In this document: positions 51,259 to 62,959 of the stretch, one piece after another
Numbering within the stretch: position 1 is the first letter of the stretch
Layout: each line of letters begins with the position of its first letter
From: Gavia stellata
Taxonomy: Eukaryota; Chordata; Aves; Gaviiformes; Gaviidae
Direction of reading: 5' to 3'
Length of the DNA: 64,000 nt
Assembly (NCBI RefSeq): GCF_030936135.1
Contig: NC_082599.1
Coordinates: 62,656,551 to 62,720,550 of the forward strand
Position numbers and translations under genes: made by a program
The notes under the pieces: model-generated
The model's input: only the letters and a program-made list of their open reading frames with translations
Told to the model about the DNA's origin: nothing
Databases searched by the model: none

Positions 51259-53371
51259 GTTTCACTTCAGAGGAAAGAACCTCTCAGAGGGCTGGGAGAC
51301 TGCATTGGTAGCCAGGTTCTGAAGAGGCACAAAAGTCACAATGCGTATCAACACCAGCTCTTTGCACCAGAGCTGACCACGCCAGCAGCACCAGCAGCAG
51401 AAATGAAGACAGAGTTGAACGCCCCAGCCTACAGTACTAGCACAAAGCTGGAAATGGCTGAGGGCCATGGCAGCACCGAAGAAAAATCAACACTAAGGCA
51501 ACCAAAGCCTTCGCATCGCTGGTGCTGGCAGAAAGCAGTCTCGTAAAGTTTTGCCTCAGGTGTCGCTGGAAGGACCAATTGTCAGTGCTGAAGCATGGCC
51601 TGAATAGCTAAGCATTGGTCTGCAGCCAAAGAGTGCTGGAATCCAGAAAAAGCAGGTAAGAAGGCCAGATGGCTTGTAAGGCACTTCTCATTTGGTCTTT
51701 CTTAAGCTAGTAGCTTTCAAAGATATCAAGGGCAAGGGAGAATGATCTGGCACAGATGAAATGACCCAGCCTCCTAGAGCTGAAGACTTAATCCTTCTAG
51801 CATGAAGCCCTGTAACTCAGAAGCTACTATGCTTCATCTTTGATACAGAAGAGCAGTGGCATTTCTCAGGCACATTGTTCTAAGCTGTGCCAATACAAAT
51901 ACGCCTGGAATGAAAGTCATATGATGGAACATGACTATGACAAGCGGTACAGAAAGATGCCTTTGAAATCAAAATACAATCAAAAGGAGTCAGACACAAA
52001 GTATTGCAATTCAGCGAGGAAATGAGAAGAAGTGAAGGTTCAGCTTATGTGTTACCCCTTATGTCACACACAGAGCATAGAGAACATGCCAGCTACAGAC
52101 ACCCCAAAGACCGACTAACTCTGGTGGCAGACCTGAAGAATGGGTGTGTGAACTAAGAACATGCTTCTGTAGATAAGCAACAGAGTGTAAAGCAATTTGA
52201 ACAGAAACAAAATATTTGCACAATACACAAATACACAAAATACACAATTGATATTTTATAAAATACATGATTTTGCTATAAATTTTGAACTGTCAGTACC
52301 AGCTATTCCAACCCAGAATTTTACATTTCCAGTGAATATTTAGAAACATTAGTGAATTGATTTTACTTCTTGTCTTTATCAGGGAGTCTAGAATAAGAGG
52401 CATAAGATATAAGGGAGGTTCTTCTAAAATTCCATTCAAACTAAAACCAGCCTGTAGGTTTTAAGACATTAATCTGAAGTAGGTGTAAAAACAAACTGGC
52501 AAGGCAGAATAAGCTAAAGCTTGTGTCTAAGTTAAATTTAAAGTATGATGCTACAGGCATCGATAGAAAAGGCAATACCAAAAGCAGCATGCATCCTGTC
52601 TGTTGAAGACAGCAGCGCTTAATTAAGCAGAACTGCAGAAAGGGGATGACCTTTCTTTAATGAGCAACTCAGCATGCTGCAGAGCAGAACCTCCAGGGAA
52701 CACAAGATCAGACAACAAGAGCTGAGGGCCTACAGCTCATGCAGCAACTCCGAAACCACTGAGAGGACCAAGAAACACAACTTGGTCCTCAGGTGCCAAA
52801 AAAGTTTACAAGAAGCAGAAGAAATTGCAAAGTGCTTGCTGCAACTGAAAGATACTGAAGTGACTGAAGACAAGCCTGAAAGCATAGATGCGCCTGGAAG
52901 GACACAATGCGTAGGAGAAAGAATTAGGTGTAAACCGTATGTTGTTGGATTCACTCTGAGTTAAAGATTTCATTATCCAAGTTCACAGCTGGCTTCAGCA
53001 AACTAAAAGCCTTTTGACCTTTTTATGAGCAAAATAAAATGGAAAAAAGACTGATTCCACATCAAAGCTCTGTCAGAGTGTAGGTCCCACGACAATGAGA
53101 ATCTGCATTAGCAAAGCTCACCGCTTCCTACGGTTATAAGCAGGGGTTGAAAATAGAAGTTTTCAATGGATTTTTTAAAACTACCTCCCCAGCCCCCAAG
53201 GCATTCCAGAAAATTCTGGAGATGCAACATACCCTCTTTCAGTGGCCAGAACCGCAGTTCATTCAGTGAAATGACCTCAAAGGTAATTTCCTTCTGCCCC
53301 CCTCAAGTAGTATTTATGCAAGCTGGAAAGAACAGTTCATTCTGTGTTACTTAAAAAGACCAACAAGAACA
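51259..53371. other. Intergenic sequence between CR1 and the ICE1 3' end
   Basis: Contains two plus-strand open frames (to 51546, and 52674-52964) that I cannot link to any family. A donor-like CAGGTAAGA sits at 51654. No gene is supported. Confidence 0.35.
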
Positions 53372-54108
53372 CAATGGTGTTTGCTTCTTTTATTATGAAA
53401 GATACAAAAACACAGAGTGTAGTGAAGCTATCATTAGAAACGTGAACTTTTTTTGAACCAACTTTCTATTTACATACACAAAATTCCCCAAGTGGAACAA
53501 TATCAAATGTGAGCCACATTATCAGAATACGCCATATATACAAGTTCAGAGATTTAACATCTCTGTTACTCTATACATGATTGTTACACAAAAAGTCAAT
53601 TCCTACCAGTCTTACACAAGTATTTTAAATTAAGGTCATGAGACTCCTCAAGCAAAATAAAGCAGAATCTGGGCAAAGTTCTGCTATCTGAACGGTTACT
53701 TTATAAATATAGTACAAAATAACAGAGCCAGGTTTTCAGCCAGGTTCAATCTTCTGTTGTGTCAAATAGCCCATGCTCCAAATTGATGGAAGTAAAATAA
53801 TGGAAACTATTAGTGATTTTTATTGACATCAAACCAGAAATATCTCAGGAGTCAGAGGTGCACTGGTTTGCAGATCGCCGATCAGTTATTAGGAAAAGCA
53901 AGTCTTTTTACTTATTTTTTTAAAACTCTTCCCTCAAACACAAAAGCCAAATAAAATACTTGAGCTTGCTTTGTGTCATCAGACATTCTGATAAAAAAAA
54001 AAAAAAATAAAAGAGGACACACCACTTTGTATTGTTTTTAACTGGAACCAACTACTGCTTAGTAAAATAAGGCACTTCTTCCTTTAGATCAGTCCACTTC
54101 CCTAGGTT
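53372..54108 (-). other. ICE1: ICE1 3' untranslated region
   Basis: This stretch runs from the ICE1 stop to a likely cleavage site 10-20 nt past the AATAAA signal at 53394-53389. On the plus strand it contains an A15 tract at about 53994-54008 and is otherwise AT-rich. A GT- and T-rich element follows the signal on the minus strand, as expected downstream of a cleavage site. Confidence 0.6.
53389..53394 (-). terminator. ICE1 poly(A) signal AATAAA
   Basis: This is a canonical AATAAA on the minus strand, about 715 nt after the ICE1 stop. It is followed by AGAAGCAAACACCA and then a GT/T-rich stretch (TGTGTTCTTGTTGG), the classical downstream element. Confidence 0.65.
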
Positions 54109-54290
54109 TTAGTTTAGCTCCATTTTACACAGAGAAGTGATTTCAGCTATGCTACTTGTGACAGCAAAAGGGATGTTGTTAAGAGCTGTTGCTCGCCAGG
54201 CATGGATGGCCTCAATAATACCTTCTGGATCGCTTGAACCCAAGTCACACAGTGAATATATGGCTGCCAGCTGCACACCCCAGGGAACAC
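54109..54290 (-). CDS. ICE1: ICE1 terminal coding exon
   Basis: The acceptor is CTTGCAG. After two bases completing Gly, 59 codons follow, with [34 protein letters not shown] and [10 protein letters not shown], ending in TAA. The exon is open and well formed even though the exon before it carries a frameshift. This suggests that the break is very recent or artefactual. Confidence 0.86.
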
Positions 54291-57200
54291 CTGCAAGAAG
54301 TTAACACAAATCAGCTTATAGAAACTTTGATATGCAATAATGTTTTTGGGAAACCTGAATCTAAAGAAACTATTAGTTCAAGAATTGGAATTAAAACACG
54401 TCAACAATTGGGATGCCTAAAGCCAGAAAGCAGCAAGATGACCACCTGCACACAAATTTCCTAACACCTCATTTTATACTAGCACTTCCCAGTCTTCTGA
54501 ATTCAGCAGGTTTTCAGTATTCAAAGGGCATAAAAATTTGAGCGTTTAGTGATTTTACTCTAGTTAAGGGTGATCCAACTTTTATGAAAACAGTCAGGTT
54601 TACACAGAGTCTGAAACAGACACAGACATACAGCACTTACTTGGAAGAACCTGAGATTGCAAGGAAGAGAAACTGTACAAGTGGTTCAAAAGTGCTCTCT
54701 AACATCAACCAATGCTTCACTGCAAAACGTATTTAACATCCAGAATAACTTAGGAATATAGATTTGTGCTGCCCTAATTGCCTTGTTGTGTCTCAGTCAG
54801 GAATTTGGACTGCACTGCAACCCTCTCCCAATACCGCAATCTTGCTAGTAGCAAGCTTCAGCATGAGCTGCTCAGGTAACAAATTAGCTATTCCTGCTCA
54901 AGTTAAGATCCCCCTTTAAGTTCTCTGAGGAAGCTGATAACACTGTTATATGAAGCAGTGTAATTCCAAGGTGGCTGAAATTACCGCAGAGTTGTCCTCT
55001 GTCTCAAGCAGAAGGTAGTGCACTTGCTTCGTTACCTTTGGAAGAGAAAGGGACTCAAACTGGAAACTGTTTGTGCTGTTACACACTAACATAAAACTAC
55101 ACAAGCAGGCTGTTCTGGCATGCGCGTCTCAATTTCATAGAATCATTTAGGTTGGAAAAAACCTTTAAGATCAAGTCCAGCCATAGACCTAACCTTGGTA
55201 AGTGCACCACTAAACCATCTCCCTAAGCGCCTCATCCAGACGTCTTTTAAATACCTCCAGGGATGGTGACTCAACCACCTCCCTGGGCAGCCTGTTCCAG
55301 TGTCCAACAACCCTTATTTGTGTGTGTTCTGTCTACACTGGCAAAACTTCACATTGCAGATGTTACACTAAAATTCCTCTAATAAACATTACCTTCCTCT
55401 TTCGCATGCTGTACAAACAGTCCAATTACAGAACTAATATTCTTCACTGCAGCCAGATAGCCTTCCTTCAAACCTATTTGGCCCAATCGACCTGAAAGGA
55501 AAAAAAAGTTACTATCTATCTGATGTTTAGACAGTCAACTTCCAAATTTTTAGACTGACTGATTGTCTGTTAAAAGTATCAACAGAAAATGCAAATTTCA
55601 ATCACAAAAATTAGTCATTCTTGTTACCATATTGTCTTGGGAACAACAGTTGTCCTATTCCTCTTGTGACTAAAGACCCCAAGGCATTTTTCATCAGATT
55701 GATCCAACCTCCCGCAGGTTTACAATTTGTAAGTGTAAAACTCTCAAAGACGGCAATTTCTGTTTAACACACAATATTATATAGCCTACATACTGAAAAT
55801 ATCTATGGAAACCCAAAGTTTATCTATTTACCTTGAATGCCGTCTAGGTCCCAAATAAATGAATTTCACTTAAAATTGCAGGAAGAACTACTATGTTGTA
55901 TATAAAACCTTATTTTATACACTTTGCTATAAAGCATACGCAGCTACAGATTATTTCATTTTAAATACATCAAACATGTTGGTATTCGTTGTCGTGAAAT
56001 CAGAGTAACATCTCTCAAAACTTAAGTACATGCTTTCCACGGGCTGACAAACAGAAAATATCTGCATAGGATTGTAAAAGTTTGGCTTTTAAGGCGAAAA
56101 TTTTTGAAGAAAGTAGGGGAAAAAACCCAATCAAGATCCAAAAAAAAGCAAAAATACTTTAATTCACTTTCCAAGCAGGCTGACACTTTCAAAGGACATA
56201 CTTACACAAAGCAGAAGTTCAACCAAGAATTTAGATTACTCACCGATCAGCCTGAGTGTCAGTGCTATAACACTATCAGGAATGGATTGAGCAGTTTCAT
56301 GTCCCTTTCTCTTCTTTACCCATTTATCCATAGAAGGCCAAAGCACTTTGCTGTGAACGACAAATGAATTTGAAAATCTGATACTGCATGAAGGGGTGGT
56401 ACAATATTTATACAATAATGAACGCAAATGGTTCTTCTGTTTACCATGTATTTCCCTCGCTCCACTTGCATCTTTAATTCACTTTCTAGGGAAACTCATA
56501 ATATTCCAAGCATCCACAAATCTGAGTAATGTAAAGAAGGTTTTAAACCCAAACAATCAAAGCTAACTTTTGGAAGAATCATTCCTGTTCAGAATAGTAT
56601 TCCTGTTCATCTTCCATTCATTTCCCTGCAGCATTCTGCATCTCTACCTAAAGTCAAGAACTTCACTGACTTCATAGACGTGTATGAAATCACGTTACTT
56701 TCAAACGTCATGCTGAGATGTTATGCAAGCTTCTTAAATGACTGAAAATTCAGTTTGCATGTTACAAGTAGGATCTGATGCTTGTTTTTGAACTGGAAAG
56801 AACCTGAGATAAGACTTTTTTCATCCTTAAAATGACGCTAATAGACCTAGTTACCTATTATCAGCACAACTCCACAGACAATCAACTCTGTATGGCTTTA
56901 GTTAAAATGAGATACTTTTCACCAAAGCTAATTGGTACTCATTTTAAAAGTATTTCACTAAAAGTAACTTCTTTACTATCTGAAAGCATGGAATTTGTAT
57001 AAAAGACTTGATGATGATTTATACATTTACTTTATACTCAATGATTATGTTATGTCATAGATAAACAAATGCCATATTTTTGGAGATTCTACTAGGTTAT
57101 GTAACCTCTACATAGAAAATAGGGGCTGTCAGATCAGCGTAGGTATCAAAGATCAGTGTAGGTATCAAAATGAAGTCTTTCAAACCAAGCTAAGTCCGGT

Positions 57201-60200
57201 AACAGTCCGTGCACTGGATTATAGGGTTCACAGAAAATTTAAGACATTGCATCTAAGTATTATAATGATTTTAGAATTAAAATCAGACTGAAATCGGGAT
57301 AGTACACAAATGAGTATGGTTACATTCCCCTTCCAGCACCGAAGGAGTGCTATTTACACAACAAAATTTCCACCCTTATTTTCTCGTGATGGGGGAGAGG
57401 GGAATCCAACAATTGTGTTCAGAGGAAGACAATCATTTTGCTTTGTTGACGAACAACCCAACTCAAATTCTTTCACAATTGTCCACATGTAGCTATTTTA
57501 AAAGCAATTCTTTATTAGAGTGGTCCAAACAGGGTTAATTTCTTGGACCGGTACCATAAAATCCTACATTTCCTCATTGATGTCTCATTCTATCTTAAAA
57601 TAAGGCACACAAACACAGCAGCCTAGGTCTCATCAGGTAAAAAACGCCCTCATTTCTAAGCATCTATGCAATGTTTTATTATATTAAAAGCTAAGCCCTA
57701 ACATCTCAAAGTCGGAAAAAAAAAACCCCAACACCAAAACAAACCACAAAAACCCAACACAGGAAAACATTGGAAAGAACTGCTTGCCACAGTACCTTAT
57801 AACATTGTCATGTGTCCAGTCCCACTTCAGGTGAGAGCAGAGCAGGTCAACAGCAAATATGTACTGCCAGGCATCTTCACTCAGATCTTCTCCATATTGC
57901 TCACTCAGTTGAAATTCTACTTTTGGACATGACTGCATTTCTAAAAGCAGGTTTGAGACCATAACGCCAGCATCTAAAGAGGAACTCTGGAATTTTAGAA
58001 GGTGATTATCTTAATGCATGAAAAGTTACCAGCCCAGAACCAAACTCTTTACCTATATTTGATTCTGACTGTCCACAGCATCTCACACCATAAATTCAAC
58101 TTTGGGTTTGACTGAACACAAACAAAAAGAGTACCTAAACTAAAATCTTCAAGTACTCAGTATTTTTCTCGATGCTTTTACTAAAAGGAGAGTTTGGAAA
58201 AAAACCCCAACAAAACCCACAAACCCTACACCCACTCTCTTCTCTCCTCCTACCATTTGGCGATTTTTGTTACTCTCAATGAAGCTTTAAGGACAGAAGA
58301 GTGTTTTCCAATGCAAGAAGATTAGACTAATCCTGCTCACTTTCTAATTTTTTTTTTTTAAATGATTTGCTGATGCTGAAATTTGTTACTGTTTATTGTT
58401 CATTAGGGGCTAATTTCCAAGCAAGTACTTTCAATAGTTGAGGTAGTAATAACTGAAAACATGTCATGTGAAACAATTTGGCTAATTAAATAGCTAGGCC
58501 AGGGAAGGAAATTTAAAAAGAAGCATCCTTTGAATATCTGAAGTATTAAGAAAACAATCTAGGCTTATCACACGAACAAAGTGGGTTCACAGCGTATCTT
58601 CTCAGTACAAAAGCACTCGTAGCTTTGGTCACAACAACGCCATGCAACGCTACAGGCTTGGGGACGAGTGGCTGGAAAGCTGCCCTGCAGAAAAGGACCT
58701 GGGGATGTTGGTCGACAGCCGGCTGAAGATGAGCCAGCAGTGTGCCCAGGTGGCCAAGAAGGCCAACGGCATCCTGGCCTGGATCAGAAACAGTGTGGGC
58801 AGCAGGAGTAGGGAGGGGATCGTGCCCCTGTACTCGGCGCTGGTGAGGCCGCACCTCGAATGCTGTGTTCAGCTTTGGGCCCCTCACTCCAAGAAGGACA
58901 TTGAGGTGCTGGAGCGTGTCCAGAGAAGGGCGACGGAGCTGGTGAGGGGTCTGGAGCACAAGTCTGATGAGGAGCGGCTGAGGGAGCTGGGGTTGTTTAG
59001 CCTGGAGAAGAGGAGGCTGAGGGGAGACCTTCTCGCTCTCTACAACTACGTGAAAGGGGGTTGTGGTGAGGTGGGTGTTGGTCTCTTCTCCCAAGTGACA
59101 AGTGACAGGATGAGAGGAAATGGCCTCAAGTTGCAGCCGGGAAGGTTTTAGGCTGGATATTAGGAAAAATGTCTTTCCGAAGAGAGCAGTGAGACACTGG
59201 ATCAGGCTGCCCAGGGAGGTGGTGGAGTCACCATCCCTGGAGGTGTTCAAGGAACATGTGGACGTGGCACTGCGGGACATGGTTTAGTGGGCATGGTGGG
59301 GTTGGGGTGATGGTTGGACTTGATGATCTTACAGGTCTTTTCCAACCTTAGTGATTCTGTAACTGGCAAGTTCTGCAGTGGTGCAAGTCACTGAAATGGC
59401 ATACTTTGACCAAGAACTAAATACCCATTCTACATGAGCTTTACTTTCATAAGTGGAATAATCTTCTCCTAAAATTATAACAGACTGTCGACCACAATCC
59501 ACTTGAAATTTGTCCCTGTATTTCCACCTAAGTAAAAAACATCTTACAGGTAGGATGATGCCATCTGCTATTGTCAATATAGAAATTCCTGAGGTCCTTC
59601 TCCCCAGCTGCAGCAGCTCTCACATTTCATAGAGATCCATACAGAAAGCAGGTAGTGTGAGTGCACAGAATTAATATTTCCAGGAACGTTTACTGAGACA
59701 TACTTATGTGCATCTCTATCGGCATGAGATTGAAAGCTGTAACCTAACAGAATGGAGAATACAAATTCTTTGCTAAACAGGGATTGCAGCACAGCATAAC
59801 TCTGAATATCGGCGCTTAATGCGCCATCACAACTGCAATTTAATCAAAAAAAGAAACAGATACAAATCCATGCCCTCTTAACTCACTCCACTGTAAACCT
59901 GCACTAAATCGGGAGGGTTATAGGGGCTGTAATTCCAGTGGTACCATATTAAATTCAGGACTGGTTTCAGATCTAAAAATCATGCTTTTTCTAGTGGGTA
60001 CAACACCTAAAGGTTACGCTGAGAGCACTAAGCCCAGCTGCAGCCCCCAAGGCAGTTGTGGAGCAGCATGTTGGGATAGGAAATAGGTGAGCTACAAATC
60101 AAGATGATTTTGTTCACTTGGTATTTACAGAACTATAGCACTTCCACCAAGCAAGCCTGGCATCAATGCAGGGTTTTCAAAACTACCGGGGCCTTAGCCT

Positions 60201-61180
60201 TTAAAGCAGACACACAAGCCTGGTACACAAACTCCTTCTCCATAAGCAAAGTACGGCTTTTCATCTGGATGATATAAATTTGCTCCTACGGGTATCAAGT
60301 GTGTCCCAATTTTTCATCTTTGCAACATCCCTTTCAGGATGGTAATATGTGCCTGCTGAAAACTGACAGAAATTAAATGACTTGCCCAAGGGCTCAAAGA
60401 CTTGAAGTCAAATCTCAGAAGTCCTGAAGTCCTTAACATTGGTCATCCTTCTTCTGCCATCACTGCAGTTTTGTACTGATCGTGCCAACTGCTTATGAAA
60501 TTAATCGGCTGGTGTTTTTTTGGAGATAAATGGGTATTTACAGTCTACCTCACAGAAAGATCATGAGTAAAAAGACAGAGGCTCATCTTGAAATTAACTG
60601 TGATAATTACCTGTTACACAGAGAACTATAAAAGACAGACAAGCCCAACACATACTAAAAATCTCAAGCAAAACAAAACAAAACACCTCGAAGAACATCG
60701 AAGTCACAGTTCCACAGAGGGACAGAATTCCCTAGTCCAAGAATACTCCAGTCGAAGTTTAAAAACCATGTTTACTTTTAATGTTTAATAGAGGGATTAG
60801 TATTTAATAGGGAAAACAAGAAAAGTGTTGTGTTCTAGTAGGGTCTAGACAAAGGAAAAAGTCTTGAAGCACCATTAGATGTGCAATTGTACAGACTCCA
60901 TGGGAGATTCACAGGGTATCTTCCCACCCTCCATCAGAAGTAAGCGGCTTGATTTGATTCAGCCAGCAAAGCCACCAATGCAGACAAAACCTAATACGGA
61001 CAATGAACGTAGACGTTACCTGTTCCCAGTTGAGATAAGCACTCAAACAGGCCACCATCTCATTGCTTGCACTCTGCCTGACAACTACTTGCATAGCTTT
61101 GTTAATTGCACCTTGGAAGACAAATATGTCAGACCATACATTCGTGATAAATAAAATCAATTTTTCTGAGTCTGGAAAGT
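54109..61180 (-). CDS. ICE1: ICE1 (little elongation complex subunit 1), last five exons, 5' part outside the window
   Basis: ICE1 is the nuclear scaffold of the little elongation complex (with ICE2, ELL and ZC3H8), which supports snRNA gene transcription. Coding exons seen are 61180-61020, 57986-57796, 56350-56244, 55492-55393 and 54290-54109, with GT-AG introns and compatible phases. Segments that identify the C-terminal region are [57 protein letters not shown] and [16 protein letters not shown]. The stop is TAA at 54111-54109. The first visible exon starts with two bases of a split Asp codon, so at least one more exon lies upstream, and I found none between 61181 and 64000. The fourth exon has one base too many for an open frame. 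CR1 copies sit in several introns. The name comes from remembered family sequence. Confidence 0.85.
54291..55136. other. ICE1 last intron, unique part
   Basis: Intronic sequence between the terminal exon and an intronic CR1. No further feature is seen. Confidence 0.6.
55137..55316 (-). mobile_element. CR1 LINE 3' fragment in the last ICE1 intron
   Basis: Starts TTCATAGAATCATTTAGGTT and GGAAAAAACCTTTAAGATCA, and ends near TGTTCCAGTGTCCAACAACC. It is in the sense orientation relative to ICE1 and lies about 75 bp from the frameshifted exon. Confidence 0.9.
55393..55492 (-). pseudogene. ICE1: ICE1 penultimate exon with a +1 frameshift
   Basis: The acceptor CTTTCAG and donor GTAATG bound a 100-nt exon; the phases of its neighbours require 99 nt. 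The first part reads [16 protein letters not shown], and the second part, in the shifted frame, reads [16 protein letters not shown]. The extra base lies in the TTT run at 55440-55442 (AAA on the coding strand). In the unshifted frame a TAG follows at 55436-55434, removing about 75 C-terminal residues. Splice sites are intact. It could be an assembly or base-calling error, a polymorphism or a true loss of the C terminus. Confidence 0.8.
56244..56350 (-). CDS. ICE1: ICE1 exon (third from the end)
   Basis: The acceptor is GTTCACAG and the donor GTGAGT starts at 56243. The 107-nt exon encodes [16 protein letters not shown], then [13 protein letters not shown], and ends with one base of a Gly codon. 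Confidence 0.87.
56351..57795. other. ICE1 intron
   Basis: AT-rich intron. It holds a perfect-but-one 19-bp tandem duplication at 57132-57169 (GATCAGCGTAGGTATCAAA then GATCAGTGTAGGTATCAAA). Nothing else is recognised. Confidence 0.55.
57796..57986 (-). CDS. ICE1: ICE1 exon (fourth from the end)
   Basis: The acceptor is AATTCCAG and the donor GTACTG starts at 57795, a weak but GT-type site. The exon has 63 codons including [34 protein letters not shown] and [10 protein letters not shown]. It leaves AG, which pairs with C of the next exon to give Ser. Confidence 0.86.
58625..59360 (+). mobile_element. CR1 LINE, ORF2 C-terminal part to 3' end, in an ICE1 intron
   Basis: Plus-strand copy starting [18 protein letters not shown] and reading [55 protein letters not shown] and [19 protein letters not shown] stop/frameshift near 59150 interrupts the end of ORF2. 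The 3' tail GGTCTTTTCCAACCTTAGTG is complete. It is antisense to ICE1. Confidence 0.94.
59361..61019. other. ICE1 intron, unique part
   Basis: Open frames on the minus strand at 59329-59792 are not needed to join the flanking ICE1 exons, which are already in phase. A MIR-like relic sits at 60368-60440. Confidence 0.5.
60368..60440 (+). mobile_element. MIR-like CORE-SINE relic
   Basis: AAATTAAATGACTTGCCCAA, followed by GGGCTCAAAGACTTGAAGTC, matches the TTAAGTGACTTGCCCAAGG section of MIR elements, with divergence after it. Short and old. Confidence 0.5.
61020..61180 (-). CDS. ICE1: ICE1 exon (fifth from the end)
   Basis: The acceptor TTCCTTAG lies before 61180 and the donor GTAACG starts at 61019. 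After two bases of a split Asp codon, 53 codons follow, from [15 protein letters not shown] through [14 protein letters not shown] to YLNWEQ. It ends in phase 0. Confidence 0.85.
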
Positions 61181-62010
61181 CTAAGGAAAAAAAGAGAGAA
61201 TAAAGTAAGTTTTTAACATCTAAAAACAAAAAAATAATACTCAGGCATTAAAAGCTAGTACACTCTTCAGCAAGATAACTAGGAAAGAAAGCATAGAAGT
61301 CACCTAACAACTGCAGCCCAGGGAAGGGGAGTCATACTAGCACACCTCAGTCCTGAGACTGACTAAAAAAAAGCACCCAAGAAAAAAAAAAACACTGCCC
61401 CAAGCCACCTCCCCCATTGTAATTTCACTCTTTTTTTTAAGGGAAAAAAAAAAAAGGCTTCACTGGACTTCGCTGTGTAACGACAGCGCAAAAGGACCTT
61501 TCCTTTTGCATTTTGAGGTTAGTCTCCCTTCATCCTTCTTACTACACTGTATTTCACTAAGGAGAGAGGTCTTGGAGCATTGCAACTGGATTCTTTTAGG
61601 ATGAAATTAAACTGGAAGATGCAGTCCAGAAGCCTACCTAATACACTGGATCAAACTAGAGCTAGTCCAAACGAAAAAAATAATGCTGAGATGCGTAATA
61701 CCGTGAAAATCAGGTCTTCAGTACAAATCCCCAGTACTTGCTAACACCTTGCACCCATGCACCTATGAAATCCACATGGAAAAAAAAAAACCTTTGCAAA
61801 GAACTTTCATACAATTCAAATATGAAATCTGATATTGCTCAGCCATTTTCCAGACTCTGTCAGGGAAATTCTACAAGTTGTAAGTGAGCATATATGAATG
61901 ATGCACGTCAAAATTTGTACTTCCATAGACAAATATGTGTGCTACTGATATAATGGAAGAAACCTCATTAAATTAATTCAGAGCAAGTATCTGACAAATA
62001 TATATATAGC
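61181..62010. other. ICE1 intron, unique part
   Basis: Several A-rich tracts (for example 61381-61392 and 61445-61454). It ends in an AT dinucleotide run at about 61999-62008 at the edge of the next CR1. No ICE1 exon is found. Confidence 0.5.
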
Positions 62011-62629
62011 AATGTGCCCTTGGGGCCAAGAAGGCCAATGGCATCCTGGGGTGCATCAAGAAGAGTGTGGCAGGCAGGGCGAGGGAGGTTATCCTCCCCC
62101 TCAACTCTGCCCTGGTGAGGCCGTGTCTGGAGTACTGTGTCCAGTTCTGGGCTCCCCGGTTCAAGAAGGACAGGAAACTGCCGGAGAGGGTACAAAGATG
62201 ATTAGGGGACTGGAACATCTTTGTTATGAGGAAAGGCTGAGGGACTTGGGGCTTTTTAGTCTGGAGAAGAGAAGACTGAGGAGGGATCTCACTAATGCTT
62301 ATCAATACTTCAGGGGTGGGTGCCAGGAGGACGGAGCCAGTCTTTTTTCAGTGGTGCCCAGTGACAGGACAAGAGGTAACGGGCACAAACTTGGTCATAG
62401 GAAGTTCCATCTAAACATGAGGAGGAACTTCTTTACTTTGAGGGTGGCAGAGCACTGGAACAAGCTGCCCAGAGAGGTTGTGGGGTCTCCTTCTCTGCAG
62501 ATATTCAAAACTCGCCTGGACGCATTCCTGTGCAACCTGCTCTAGGTGAACCTGCCCTGGCGGGTGGGTTGGACTAGAGGATCTCCAGAGGTCCCTTCCA
62601 ACCCCTGTCATTCTGTGAAATCTGTGAAA
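62011..62629 (+). mobile_element. CR1 LINE 3' fragment in an ICE1 intron (same 3'-end type as the HUS1 intron copy)
   Basis: Reads the ORF2 C terminus with frame breaks ([74 protein letters not shown]). It ends in GGATCTCCAGAGGTCCCTTC and CATTCTGTGAAATCTGTGA. It begins inside a short TATATATATA tract. It is antisense to ICE1. Confidence 0.93.
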
Positions 62630-62959
62630 ACTAGATGAGTAAGAGAGGACAGAGTTCCAGGCTATCAAAGGGAAGCTAATAGACCCTTCTGAACACCAAA
62701 GCAGAGATCTTCAAGACAAAATATTAAGATAAAACATGAGTGTGTAGACTGCAAGCAATAAAAAGTACATTGGAATAAGCAAGAAGTAGACGTCACTTTC
62801 ATGCACGAAATGCAATACTGCAATACATATGCCTGAAACACTACTGTCACTATAAAAAGCTGCAAAACCCAATGAAAACTGAAAACCTAAATGTGTCTTC
62901 CCTCTTCACTCCAGCATAACTTCTACAGTTTTAGAAAGATCTTAAGAAAGATCAGGGCC
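62630..62959. other. Short unique spacer between two CR1 copies
   Basis: No supported feature. Confidence 0.5.

Noticed and set aside
51067..51546. 159-codon plus-strand open frame
   Set aside because: The first third reads through a CR1 3' end in a non-coding frame, and the remainder is unsupported.
52674..52964. 96-codon charged plus-strand frame (QEAEEIAKCLLQLKDTE)
   Set aside because: Possible coiled-coil flavour, but no family, no partner exons and no poly(A) context. Kept as unassigned intergenic DNA.
59329..59792. Possible extra ICE1 exons on the minus strand
   Set aside because: The flanking ICE1 exons (ending NWEQ and starting SSSLDAG) already join in phase 0 as in the family, so no exon is needed here.
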